A DNA stretch of 64,000 bases from contig CACYGI010000004.1 in NCBI GenBank assembly GCA_902773925.1, positions 1 through 64,000 of the forward strand, written 5' to 3'. This DNA comes from an uncultured Bacteroidia bacterium (lineage in GTDB: Bacteria > Bacteroidota > Bacteroidia > Bacteroidales > UBA932). Below the pieces are notes generated by a model. That model was not told the origin of the DNA and searched no databases. It saw only the letters and a program-made list of their open reading frames with translations. Below are positions 14,386 to 22,709 of the stretch, one piece after another. The position numbers and the translations under genes were made by a program. How positions within the stretch are numbered: the first letter of the stretch is position 1; the number at the start of each line of letters is the position of its first letter.

Positions 14386-16773
14386 CTAATTATTGTTACG
14401 CAGCATACTCACGAGGATTGCCGCCATATAGGCCATCGAACTGACGGATGAAATGATAGCCGAAATCTCGGCCACCGAAGTAGGGCGCATATCAGCATCG
14501 GTGCGCTGCGGTACGACCAGCTCCATACCCGGCTCCACCCGGAAGCCCTTGCTGCCCTTGACAGCCGAAGAACCGTCCATATAGATAGCGTAAACCCTGT
14601 TCTTGTATGCACCCTTGACGAAACCGCCCGCCTGGTTGATATAATCACGCCAGGAGAAAGAAGGATTGAAGGCAACGGTATTGGGCTGATACACGCCGCC
14701 CGAAATCTTCACGGTATTGTTCATCGGGGGAACCTCTATGATATCACCGTCCTGAAGGACCAGGTCGATATAAGTGCCCGGATTCTTGACTGCACCAAGG
14801 ATATCGATAGCGACCGAATACACTGACAGGGTATCCGACAGACGCACGTTATCAGCCACGCTGAGCGAATCGGCCTGCGCCAGGACCATCTTCTGACCGA
14901 TGGCGATATCCTTCGCGACCTCCTTGCGCTCTTTTTCGGCCTCGCTCATCTTGCGGCGCAGGCGGGCGCCCTTGGGATAGGCATGCTCCGTGAAACCATC
15001 CGCACGGCTCACGATATCCGAGAGGCGGACGGCCGAATTCTCAAGAGCGTACACGCCGGGATACTTCATCTCGCCCTCGACCGTAACGGTCATAATCGGA
15101 CGATAATAAGGCAGCAGGCGGACCGAAACCTTGTCATAGGCATCGATTTCGGTATTGCCGGCCTCCGGATCGGAAACCATATCCACGTAGCGGATGCTCG
15201 AAGGGACATCATTGCCGCGCGAAGCAATCTCGATATGCGAAAGATCCGCGCCCTCACTGATACCGCCGGCCTCGAGCAGCAGCGAACCGAGGGTAAGGCC
15301 CTTGTTGAAAATATATTCGCCGGGATTCTTGACCGCACCGGCGACATACACGCGCACTGTATCGACCAGTTCGACCACCGAATAGATACGCACCGAGTCA
15401 TCGCGCATCAGGCCTACGACCTGCTCGCCGCTGAGTACCTTTTCGGGAGAAAAAGTGATACTTGTCGAACGGCGAAGCGCGTCCAGACGGCGCAGGTGGG
15501 CGCGCTCGGTATTGGTACCCTCGCGCAGGCCGCCGGCAGCCACGATCAGCTGACGCAGGTCGTTGAGACTGTCGGAGATGGAATACGGACCGGGCTTGAT
15601 GACCGAGCCGTCGATATATACGCGGTTGTCGATATCGCGATTGACCAGATACACATAAAGGCTGTCACCCGAGGAAACCTGGAAAGTGCCGAAATCCGCC
15701 GCCTCAACGTCGAATGAAGTACCGCGCTGCTCATCGATCCGGTCCAGGTGCACGCGGCTGCGGACTGCTTCCGTATCAAACCCGCCTGCATAGCGGATGA
15801 CGTCTGCGACCGTCTCGCCGTCGAGCATCTCATAGCGCAGATGGCGGTTCACGCCGCCTCCGACCTTGACGATATTGTGCAATGAAGCAACCGAGATGAT
15901 ATCACCGTCCTGCAGGCGCAAAGCCTGGTCGTAGCGGCCTTCGAAGATAAATGCATACAGGTCGAACTTGCCGACCAGACGGCCCTGACGGTAGAGGCTG
16001 ATGTCACGGACCGAACCGTGACGCTGGATACCGCCCGCCATATAGATGGCCGTTGCGACGGAAGTCAGCGAAGGCATCGTATAGACACCGGGGGTATAAA
16101 CCTCACCCAGCACATAGACCGTGACGCCGCGGATCTGGCTAACCGACACGTGCAGCTGCGAGCCGCCGCTGCGAATGCTGCCGTAAGCCGAGCTCAGACG
16201 GCCGCGGATAAGCTTTTCGGCCTCCACGAGCGTCTTGCCGCCGATATAGACAGTGCCAACGTTCTTGATGGTAATGCTGCCGTCATTTGCTATGGGGCAG
16301 ACGAAATTGGCATTTGCATCGCCCGTCACGTCGATCACCAGGCGGTCGCCCGGGCCCAGGACGTAACTCTCGGGGAGCGGAGCATTGACGCTGGGAATCA
16401 GCGCCAGACCGTCCGAGATAAAGAAGTCGTGACCGTAGATGATGGAACTCGGCGCCTTGCGGCCCTCGATGGGCGAAATCTGCACCGGCTGCGGGATATC
16501 CTGCATCATCACCGATGCATCGGAGGTCACCGGGATAGCCACCGTACCTGCCGAAGCGGGCTGCGAAACGATCTGGCCGTTGATATTGCGGGTTAGAATC
16601 TTGTCGATCTCCTCATTCGTATAGCCATACGAACGGGCGAGAGACTTTGCCGTCTCCACATCACCCGATGATGCAGCCGCGGCAGCTGTCGAAGCAGCGC
16701 CCGTGGTTGTATTCTGAGCCAAAAGCGCCGGCGCGAGAGCCAGCAGCAGCAAGGCTGTCAAAACTTTCTTCAT
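14386..16773 (-). CDS. SLBB-domain polysaccharide export protein (Wza-like)
   Basis: 795 aa. A signal peptide (MKKVLTALLLLALAPALLAQ) is followed by a Thr/Ala linker, the polysaccharide export motif ESYVLGPGDRLVIDVTG (about 135-150), and then a series of SLBB-type beta-grasp repeats marked by recurring V.G.V..PG.Y or V.VYI.G phrases. Wza-type proteins form the outer-membrane exit channel for capsule; this long multi-SLBB version is the usual one in the phylum. A membrane helix is present near the C-terminus (AYMAAILVSML). The start at 16773 is chosen to begin the signal peptide, though ATG 16782 is also possible. Operon with the Wzz-like gene. Confidence 0.9.
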   Translation of the reverse strand: MKKVLTALLLLALAPALLAQNTTTGAASTAAAAASSGDVETAKSLARSYGYTNEEIDKILTRNINGQIVSQPASAGTVAIPVTSDASVMMQDIPQPVQISPIEGRKAPSSIIYGHDFFISDGLALIPSVNAPLPESYVLGPGDRLVIDVTGDANANFVCPIANDGSITIKNVGTVYIGGKTLVEAEKLIRGRLSSAYGSIRSGGSQLHVSVSQIRGVTVYVLGEVYTPGVYTMPSLTSVATAIYMAGGIQRHGSVRDISLYRQGRLVGKFDLYAFIFEGRYDQALRLQDGDIISVASLHNIVKVGGGVNRHLRYEMLDGETVADVIRYAGGFDTEAVRSRVHLDRIDEQRGTSFDVEAADFGTFQVSSGDSLYVYLVNRDIDNRVYIDGSVIKPGPYSISDSLNDLRQLIVAAGGLREGTNTERAHLRRLDALRRSTSITFSPEKVLSGEQVVGLMRDDSVRIYSVVELVDTVRVYVAGAVKNPGEYIFNKGLTLGSLLLEAGGISEGADLSHIEIASRGNDVPSSIRYVDMVSDPEAGNTEIDAYDKVSVRLLPYYRPIMTVTVEGEMKYPGVYALENSAVRLSDIVSRADGFTEHAYPKGARLRRKMSEAEKERKEVAKDIAIGQKMVLAQADSLSVADNVRLSDTLSVYSVAIDILGAVKNPGTYIDLVLQDGDIIEVPPMNNTVKISGGVYQPNTVAFNPSFSWRDYINQAGGFVKGAYKNRVYAIYMDGSSAVKGSKGFRVEPGMELVVPQRTDADMRPTSVAEISAIISSVSSMAYMAAILVSMLRNNN

Positions 16774-16818
16774 ATAGTGCATTTATCTGTTATCAGTACT
16801 GTTTTGCGTAGCAAAAGG

Positions 16819-16826
16819 CAAATTTA
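16819..16826 (-). promoter_or_regulatory. -7 promoter box of the export operon
   Basis: TAAATTTG on minus, 45 nt before the SLBB gene start, overlapping the last codon of the Wzi-like gene. Confidence 0.5.
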
Positions 16827-18320
16827 ATAAAAATTAACGGCAATACCGAACATCGCCCCGAAACTGCTCTCCAGCACCTCTCCCAAATCGGCGTAGATAC
16901 CGTAGCGCAGCGACACTCCGGCGCGGCCGCTGAAAAGAGGCACTTCACCGTTCAGGCAGGCTGAGAACTGATTGAGGGCCACCTCACGGACCGTACCCCA
17001 GTCCTGATTGTGGGCCGAAGGACCGGCGTACTGATTGAAGTATGTACCGTAATTCTGGCTGTAGGTCAGCATCAGGCGATACGGCGAGCGGCGGAACAGG
17101 CGGCCTCCAAGGCCCAGATGCCAGGCGCGGATGCGGTTGTTCTCAACGCCCCGGGTAATGCCGCGGCCCCACGTGCCGTCGTGAGTCCCCGTGGGATAAA
17201 ACAGCGGCAGGCCGATCGTGCGGCCGAAATAAGTCCAGGCCGAGCGATATTCCAAGTTACAGAAATAATTGTCCACCCCGCCGAGGATGCGCCGATAATA
17301 ATCCAACCCGCAGAAAGGATCCATCGAGGCCTTCTCCTCATCGGTGGTCGGGCGGTCGTGACGCGGACCCGACTGCCATCGGGTATAGACGAACTCCAGA
17401 GCGATATCGGTTATCCAGCGGTCCTTGTCATCCCAGCCGAACCAGAGCGTATTGACTCCGTCGGGGAAATTCTGAAAGCCCATCCCGGAGCCGTCCTCAT
17501 AAGGTATATCGTGCAGCAGGGAAGCCCGCCAGCCTTCACCCCGCCAGTCCAGACGGAATGTCTCGCTGCCAAGCTGGTTGCCGATCACGTTGATCCGGTC
17601 GCTTGTCGTGCCGGCCGAAGAAGCGTGGCGTCCCGTAATGACGCGAAGATAATTATCCAGCGTCAGGGGCATCTCTCCGGAAACCGGACTCACCCCGCCC
17701 CACTGCGCATAGTGGTCCAGGATGAAATGAAAGTCCAGTCGCGACGAGAGGTGGACGCACAGGCCTGCCTTCATATTGTGCAGCAGCGCGCCCTCCACAT
17801 ACCGCTGGTCCATCATCTTGTAATCCGCATAAGCGCCGTAGATGGCGGCACGACCTCCGGTAAATGGAATGGCCGTGGGGCGCAGGCGCAGCTCATAGCC
17901 GGGCAGGGCGCGCGAATTGCCGCTGCGGATAATCCTGCCCCCAGTCAGCGAGACCGAGCCGAGGTCGCGGCTGCCCGCCGCCCAAAAGTCCAGGTCCTCG
18001 TGTCGCATACCGAGATTGAGAGAGATCGTCTTCCATCCGACCTCGGCGTAGAGCTCATCCACTATGGCCGAGAAATCAGCCGTCCGGCTGCCGTCCTCAC
18101 TGCGGGGCATATCCATCCGCCCGGCGAAGGCCGCACCGCCATTTATCTTCCAGGCGTCATCGGCGCCGAAACTGTGGGAGAACTCCGCCGAAACGAGGCT
18201 TATGGCACCGCCGTGCTCCGGCATCCTGTCGAACTGGCCGGCCGTAGCCCAAAACGGCAGATTGGAGCCGCTACCCACGGCGGCGGCCATCCACAGTGAT
18301 ACCAATAGTGAATCCAACAT
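16824..18320 (-). CDS. Wzi-like capsule assembly outer membrane protein
   Basis: 498 aa from the ATG at 18320. This start is used because the ATG at 18338 lies upstream of the minus-strand promoter box at 18327-18334. A short hydrophobic leader (LDSLLVSLWMAAAVGSGS) precedes NLPFWATAGQFDRMPEHGG, matching the mature start of Wzi-type barrels. The rest alternates aromatic and polar residues like a beta-barrel and ends in a terminal aromatic (VNFY). Wzi proteins help anchor or assemble capsule at the outer membrane. It belongs with the Wza and Wzz homologues just downstream. Confidence 0.8.
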   Translation of the reverse strand: MLDSLLVSLWMAAAVGSGSNLPFWATAGQFDRMPEHGGAISLVSAEFSHSFGADDAWKINGGAAFAGRMDMPRSEDGSRTADFSAIVDELYAEVGWKTISLNLGMRHEDLDFWAAGSRDLGSVSLTGGRIIRSGNSRALPGYELRLRPTAIPFTGGRAAIYGAYADYKMMDQRYVEGALLHNMKAGLCVHLSSRLDFHFILDHYAQWGGVSPVSGEMPLTLDNYLRVITGRHASSAGTTSDRINVIGNQLGSETFRLDWRGEGWRASLLHDIPYEDGSGMGFQNFPDGVNTLWFGWDDKDRWITDIALEFVYTRWQSGPRHDRPTTDEEKASMDPFCGLDYYRRILGGVDNYFCNLEYRSAWTYFGRTIGLPLFYPTGTHDGTWGRGITRGVENNRIRAWHLGLGGRLFRRSPYRLMLTYSQNYGTYFNQYAGPSAHNQDWGTVREVALNQFSACLNGEVPLFSGRAGVSLRYGIYADLGEVLESSFGAMFGIAVNFY

Positions 18321-18326
18321 ATTCGG

Positions 18327-18353
18327 CAAATTTAACAAAAAAGACTAAATTTG
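18327..18353. promoter_or_regulatory. back-to-back promoters for wzi-like and yfhO-like genes
   Basis: CAAATTTA (18327-18334, a minus-strand TAAATTTG) and TAAATTTG (18346-18353, plus strand) are mirror images 11 nt apart, serving the divergent genes. The minus box is 6 nt from the Wzi-like ATG. Confidence 0.6.
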
Positions 18354-18372
18354 CAGGATAAACAATCCTGAT

Positions 18373-20835
18373 ATGAAGAAGGACAGCATCTTAAAGCGTT
18401 ACGGAGCATACATCGCAGCGGCGATAATATTCATAGTCCTGGCCGTAGTTTATGCGTGGCCCGAGGTCATCGAGGGCAAGGTTATCGATGCCGGAGACGG
18501 ATTTACGGCACAGTGCGCAGTCCAGGAGCTTGCGCAATACAACGAGAAGACCGGCGACCACAGCTGGTGGACGGGTTCGATGTTCTGCGGTATGCCCAGC
18601 TACCAGATCGGCGGCGGAGAATACAGCTCCTCACGCCTGCTCGCACCTCTCTACGCCTTCTTCCACCGCGGTCACGACCACACGGCCTGGGTGTTCCTGA
18701 TATACTTCCTCTGCTTCTTCATACTGCTGCGCTCATTCGAGGTCGATCCCTGGACGAGCATTGCGGGAGCCATAGGCACCGCCCTATCCTCGTACTTCAT
18801 CATAATCATAGCCGCCGGACACAACGGCAAGACCTCCACCATAGCGCTGATAAGCGTCGTCTTCGCAGCCTTCTATCTGATATTTCATCTTAAGAAATAC
18901 GGCATCGGCGCCATCCTGGCGATGATATTCACAGCCATCGGACACGCCACGCACCCGCAGATGGCATACTACATCTTTATGATGACCGGCCTCTGCTGGT
19001 TCGCCGAGCTGGTGCCTCACATCCGTGAGCGGAGGTACAAAGATTTCATCGTGGCAACCCTGATTTTCGCGGCATCGGTCGGCATCGGTATCGGCACCAA
19101 TATGGCAGGCGTCTTCGCCAATGCCGAATATACCCGCGAGACTATGCGCGGCGGTCATTCCGACCTGGTAAAGGAGACTGACAGCACCAACAAGACCTCC
19201 GGTCTGGACCTGGATTACGCTACGCAATGGAGCTACGGCAAGGCCGAGACCTTCTCGCTGTTGATACCCGGATTTATGGGCGGCGCATCAACCGCCGAAT
19301 TGGGCACCGGCTCTCACCTGTACAAGGCTCTGGTCAGCCACGACGTGCGTCCGACCGAGGCCCGCGGATTCTGCCGCAACGCGCCGATGTACTGGGGCGA
19401 GCAGCCGTTTACCGCAGGCAATGTCTATGTCGGGGCCATCATCTGCTTCCTGTTCATCCTCGGGCTGCTGGTGGTTCGCGGGCCTTACAAATGGGCGCTG
19501 CTCCTCTCCACCCTCTTCTCGATATTCCTCGCCTGGGGACATAACTGGATGTGGCTGACGCGCATCTTCTTCGACTGGTTCCCGCTCTACGACAAGTTCC
19601 GCGCGGTCTCTTCCATCCTGATCGTGGCCGAGATTGCAATGCCGCTGCTGGGATTCCTCGCCCTGAGAGATATTTTCAATGACAAAGTCGAACGCGGGCT
19701 CCTGCGCCGTTACCTGCTCATAGCCGGAGGCATCACCGGAGGCATATGCCTCTTCTTCCTGCTGCTGGGCGGTACGGTGCTCGATTTCAAGTCATCCTAT
19801 GACGCCGGAATGCAGCTTCCCGCCTGGCTCTACAACGCGCTTCTGGAAGATCGCGCAAGCCTGCTGCGAAGCGATGCCCTGCGTTCGCTGCTGCTGATCG
19901 TGGCGGCCCTCGCGCTGATGCTGCTCTACAACCGCAAGCTGGTTCGCAAGGGCGTGCTGATCGCCGCACTGGGCGTGCTGATCCTCGGCGATCTCTGGAC
20001 GGTGGACCACCGCTACCTGAACAGCAGCAATTTCCAGCGCCGCACCAACTATGACCAGGCATTTGCGATGACCGACTACGAGAAGCTCATCCTGATGGAC
20101 GAAGATCCGCATTTCCGCGTCTTCAACCTCTGCACCTCGAGCTTCAGCGACGCCCGCACCTCGTACTATCTCAAGTCCCTGGGCGGCTACAGCGCCGCCA
20201 AATTGCGCCGCTACCAGGACATCATCGACGTCTATCTGTCGCAGCGCTATCCGGCCGTCATCGATATGCTCAATGCCAAGTACATCATAGTGCCCGACGA
20301 GAACAACCGTCCTACGGCATATTACAATGAGGAGGCACAGGGCAACGCCTGGTTCGTGGACCGCATCGAAGTCGTGCCGGACGCAGGCAGCGAAATGGAG
20401 GCGCTGAGCCTTATAGACCTGCGCCACGAAGCCGTCACCGACAGCACATTCGCATCATTCGTACCGGAGCACCTGTCATACGATCCGGACGCTTCCGTCC
20501 ACCTTACGGCATACAATCCGCACGGACTGGACTACCGCTGCAAGAGCTCAGCGGGCGGTACGATCGTCTTCTCCGAGATATACTACCCTTACGGCTGGAA
20601 GGCCACGATAGACGGCGAGAAAGCCGACCACTACCGCGTCAACTACACTCTTCGCGCCCTCAACGTCCCGGCCGGAGTCCATTCGATACATTTCGAATTC
20701 GATCCTGACAGTGTCCGCAAGGGCAATACGATGGCTATGATTTTCATCCTGCTGATGTACGGCCTGACGCTGGGGATCATCGTCCGCGAAGTGATCATCT
20801 GCCGACGCAAAACCAGTGCCAATGCCGCGAATTAA
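18373..20835 (+). CDS. YfhO-like polytopic membrane protein
   Basis: 820 aa with a dozen or more membrane helices in the first 560 residues and a C-terminal exposed domain ending in one or two helices. The N-terminal GDGFTAQCAVQELAQYN, the SWWTGSMFCGMPSYQ stretch, and the C-terminal FSEIYYPYGWKATIDGEKAD block are those of the YfhO family, whose members act in decorating wall or surface glycopolymers from lipid-linked sugars and are related to GT-C glycosyltransferases. The role here is inferred from the neighbouring polysaccharide genes. The next gene starts inside its last codons (overlap at 20822-20835). Confidence 0.8.
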   Translation: MKKDSILKRYGAYIAAAIIFIVLAVVYAWPEVIEGKVIDAGDGFTAQCAVQELAQYNEKTGDHSWWTGSMFCGMPSYQIGGGEYSSSRLLAPLYAFFHRGHDHTAWVFLIYFLCFFILLRSFEVDPWTSIAGAIGTALSSYFIIIIAAGHNGKTSTIALISVVFAAFYLIFHLKKYGIGAILAMIFTAIGHATHPQMAYYIFMMTGLCWFAELVPHIRERRYKDFIVATLIFAASVGIGIGTNMAGVFANAEYTRETMRGGHSDLVKETDSTNKTSGLDLDYATQWSYGKAETFSLLIPGFMGGASTAELGTGSHLYKALVSHDVRPTEARGFCRNAPMYWGEQPFTAGNVYVGAIICFLFILGLLVVRGPYKWALLLSTLFSIFLAWGHNWMWLTRIFFDWFPLYDKFRAVSSILIVAEIAMPLLGFLALRDIFNDKVERGLLRRYLLIAGGITGGICLFFLLLGGTVLDFKSSYDAGMQLPAWLYNALLEDRASLLRSDALRSLLLIVAALALMLLYNRKLVRKGVLIAALGVLILGDLWTVDHRYLNSSNFQRRTNYDQAFAMTDYEKLILMDEDPHFRVFNLCTSSFSDARTSYYLKSLGGYSAAKLRRYQDIIDVYLSQRYPAVIDMLNAKYIIVPDENNRPTAYYNEEAQGNAWFVDRIEVVPDAGSEMEALSLIDLRHEAVTDSTFASFVPEHLSYDPDASVHLTAYNPHGLDYRCKSSAGGTIVFSEIYYPYGWKATIDGEKADHYRVNYTLRALNVPAGVHSIHFEFDPDSVRKGNTMAMIFILLMYGLTLGIIVREVIICRRKTSANAAN

Positions 20836-21883
20836 ATTCTATACAAGGTCATTTGACCTGCGACTCTACAGGCTCTCATCGGGCCTCTATCGCGGCCTGA
20901 AAGACGATCAGGGCAACACGATACCCTGCGTGCGCCTGACCGACAAAAGCGCCGACGGCTACTTCTACGCAATGCTGCGCGATAAGGACTGCGACATCGC
21001 CATCAACATCGACGAAGACGCCTTCCTCACCGACCCCCAGGCCCTCCGCGACCTCCTCCGCCTCCTGACCTCCCCCTCCGGCATTGATAGCGGAGAAGCC
21101 TCCCAGCCGGCTTGCGGGCAGCCTGGTGGAGCCGAGATACATTCATTATTTGACAAGCAGAATGCGGTCAAAAATGAATGTTCGAGGCGCGAAGGCCAAG
21201 CCGGCGAAAGCGAAGAATCACCCTCTCAGCCGGCTGAGCGCGAAGCCTGGTGGAGCCGAGATAGTTATATTATTTGCCAAGCGCAGGCGGGCAAAAATAT
21301 AACTTCGAGGCGCGTGGCCGAAGCCGGCGAAAGCGAACCAATAGTCAACATAGGGTACTCCGACGGAGACGAGGCCACGACAAGCCGCGATCCGCTCATC
21401 ACCAATCCCTTCTTCAACATCCTCGACCTCCGCGCCATCCGCAGCCGCTTCGACCGTCAGGCAATGAAACGCCTGCCGCAGGACCGCGAACCCTACTACC
21501 CGTTCTTCCGCTGGACCGCCACCAATTTCAATACCCTCTACCTGCCCTGCAGCCGCCACACCGACGGAATGACAACCATCGGAAACGACCTCCAGGGCCG
21601 CACGATATGCCTGCACACCTGGTTCTCCAGATTCTACTCAATGCCCACCTGGCTGGTCAGGAGATTCGAACCCGAACAAGGCACGCAGAAACAGCGCATA
21701 GACGCCATCATCCGCCAGGCATACGCGATGCGCGGGATGCAGGTCCCCCGTTTCGGCATCTGCGACAACATCATTTTCGCCATCGACAAAACACTCCGCT
21801 GGCTCATTAAAATACCGCAGCGCATAGCAAACCTGCCCGCCAAATGGGCGGCCCGCCGCAAAGGGTTCTCACGCAATGGCTAA
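20822..21883 (+). CDS. glycosyltransferase-like protein carrying two in-frame palindromic repeats
   Basis: 353 aa starting at the ATG inside the end of the yfhO-like gene (an ATG two codons earlier is also possible). The N-terminal 80 residues have an INIDEDAFL motif (DED at 64-66) that looks like the metal-binding DxD of a GT-A transferase, and the region after residue 175 (NIGYSDGD, DPLITNPFFNILDLRAIRS) looks like its acceptor half. Residues of about 95-172 are encoded by two tandem copies of a palindromic repeat found elsewhere outside genes; they read through in frame as low-complexity sequence unlike the rest. The gene is therefore an intact frame with an expanded linker. Family placement is by context and motif; activity after insertion is unknown. 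Confidence 0.6.
   Translation: MPRIKFYTRSFDLRLYRLSSGLYRGLKDDQGNTIPCVRLTDKSADGYFYAMLRDKDCDIAINIDEDAFLTDPQALRDLLRLLTSPSGIDSGEASQPACGQPGGAEIHSLFDKQNAVKNECSRREGQAGESEESPSQPAEREAWWSRDSYIICQAQAGKNITSRRVAEAGESEPIVNIGYSDGDEATTSRDPLITNPFFNILDLRAIRSRFDRQAMKRLPQDREPYYPFFRWTATNFNTLYLPCSRHTDGMTTIGNDLQGRTICLHTWFSRFYSMPTWLVRRFEPEQGTQKQRIDAIIRQAYAMRGMQVPRFGICDNIIFAIDKTLRWLIKIPQRIANLPAKWAARRKGFSRNG
21105..21214. repeat. palindromic element, copy A (inside a CDS)
   Basis: Outer arms AGCCGGCTTG / CAAGCCGGC, constant blocks GGTGGAGCCGAGATA and TTCGAGGCGCG, and a central stem in which ACATTCATT[A]TTTGAC pairs with GTCAAAAATGAATGT around the loop AAGCAGAATGCG, leaving one bulged A. The unit is 110 nt and starts 123 nt (41 codons) before copy B. 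Confidence 0.85.
21228..21337. repeat. palindromic element, copy B (inside a CDS)
   Basis: Same constant blocks as copy A. The central stem is AGTTATATT[A]TTTGCC with GGCAAAAATATAACT around AAGCGCAGGC. Both arms differ from copy A in step, and the bulged A is kept. Confidence 0.85.
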
Positions 21884-22703
21884 TATCTCCGTCATAATCC
21901 CGGTTTACAACGCAGGCGAAAGCATCATCCCCTGCCTCCAATCCCTGCTCAGTCAGAAGACCGGGCAGCCGCTCACGGGCATCGAGATCCTGCTGATAGA
22001 TGACTGCAGCACAGATGACTCGTGGAAAGACGCAGTCAGCACCCTGCTCTCCAGCTACGAAGGAACGGTCAGCGTACGCATAGACAAGACCGACGTCAAC
22101 GGCGGACCCGGCGCCGCCCGCAACCGCGGCCTGCAACTCGCGCAAGGCGACTACATAGCATTCGTAGATGCAGATGACCTGGTCGAAGAGGACTACTGCC
22201 TCTGTCTCTGCAAAGCCGCCGTAAACAACGACGCCGACATAGTCTGGTGCGACGCACTGGAAGAAAGCCCCACGGGGAGTCGCCTGCTCCGGCAGATCCG
22301 TTTCGAAGACGGAGCCCTGAGCCGCAAAGCCCGCGGCCGCATCCTGCGGCACTACGTCACATACCTCTGGACCGGACTGTTCCGAAAACAATTCCTCACG
22401 GCCAACGGCATCGTATTCCCGCCCCTGCGAAGCGCCGAAGACAGCTGCTTCACCGCCTGCTGCTGGCTCTCCGCCGCACGCGCCGCAGCCGTCCGCCGTC
22501 CGCTCTACCACTACCGCATCCAGCCCCAGTCGCTCAGCCGCAAGCGCAACCGCAACCGCTGGCGCTGGCGCCTGTCGAGCTTCAGCTATCTGAAGGAATA
22601 TGCGAAGGACAAAGGACTCTGGAGCACTTACCGATGCTCACTCTCGTGGCTGATATTCAAGAAAGGATGGCTGCTCGCCCTGCGCGACTGCCTTATCAAC
22701 TGA
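21876..22703 (+). CDS. family 2 glycosyltransferase
   Basis: 275 aa. Starts with the GT2 opening ISVIIPVYNAGESIIPCLQS, has EILLIDDCSTDDSW (about 33-46), PGAARNRGLQLAQGDYIAFVDADD (the DxD at about 97-99), and ends in a basic amphipathic tail. GT2 enzymes move a sugar from a nucleotide donor to a growing glycan on the cytosolic face. The donor cannot be read from sequence. The start overlaps the preceding gene by 8 nt; it ends 6 nt from the convergent GT4 gene, so this is the last gene of the yfhO-like unit. Confidence 0.9.
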   Translation: MANISVIIPVYNAGESIIPCLQSLLSQKTGQPLTGIEILLIDDCSTDDSWKDAVSTLLSSYEGTVSVRIDKTDVNGGPGAARNRGLQLAQGDYIAFVDADDLVEEDYCLCLCKAAVNNDADIVWCDALEESPTGSRLLRQIRFEDGALSRKARGRILRHYVTYLWTGLFRKQFLTANGIVFPPLRSAEDSCFTACCWLSAARAAAVRRPLYHYRIQPQSLSRKRNRNRWRWRLSSFSYLKEYAKDKGLWSTYRCSLSWLIFKKGWLLALRDCLIN

Positions 22704-22709
22704 CTCCGG

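Noticed and set aside
17010..18299. 429-codon frame opposite the wzi-like gene
   Set aside because: Antisense shadow of an outer membrane protein gene; it has no signal peptide or recognisable motif.
21105..21337. Palindromic elements as integron attC sites
   Set aside because: attC sites need the RYYYAAC and GTTRRRY core at the outer ends; here the variable arms lie at the centre, copy A has no GTT/AAC pair, and no integrase or cassette array is present.
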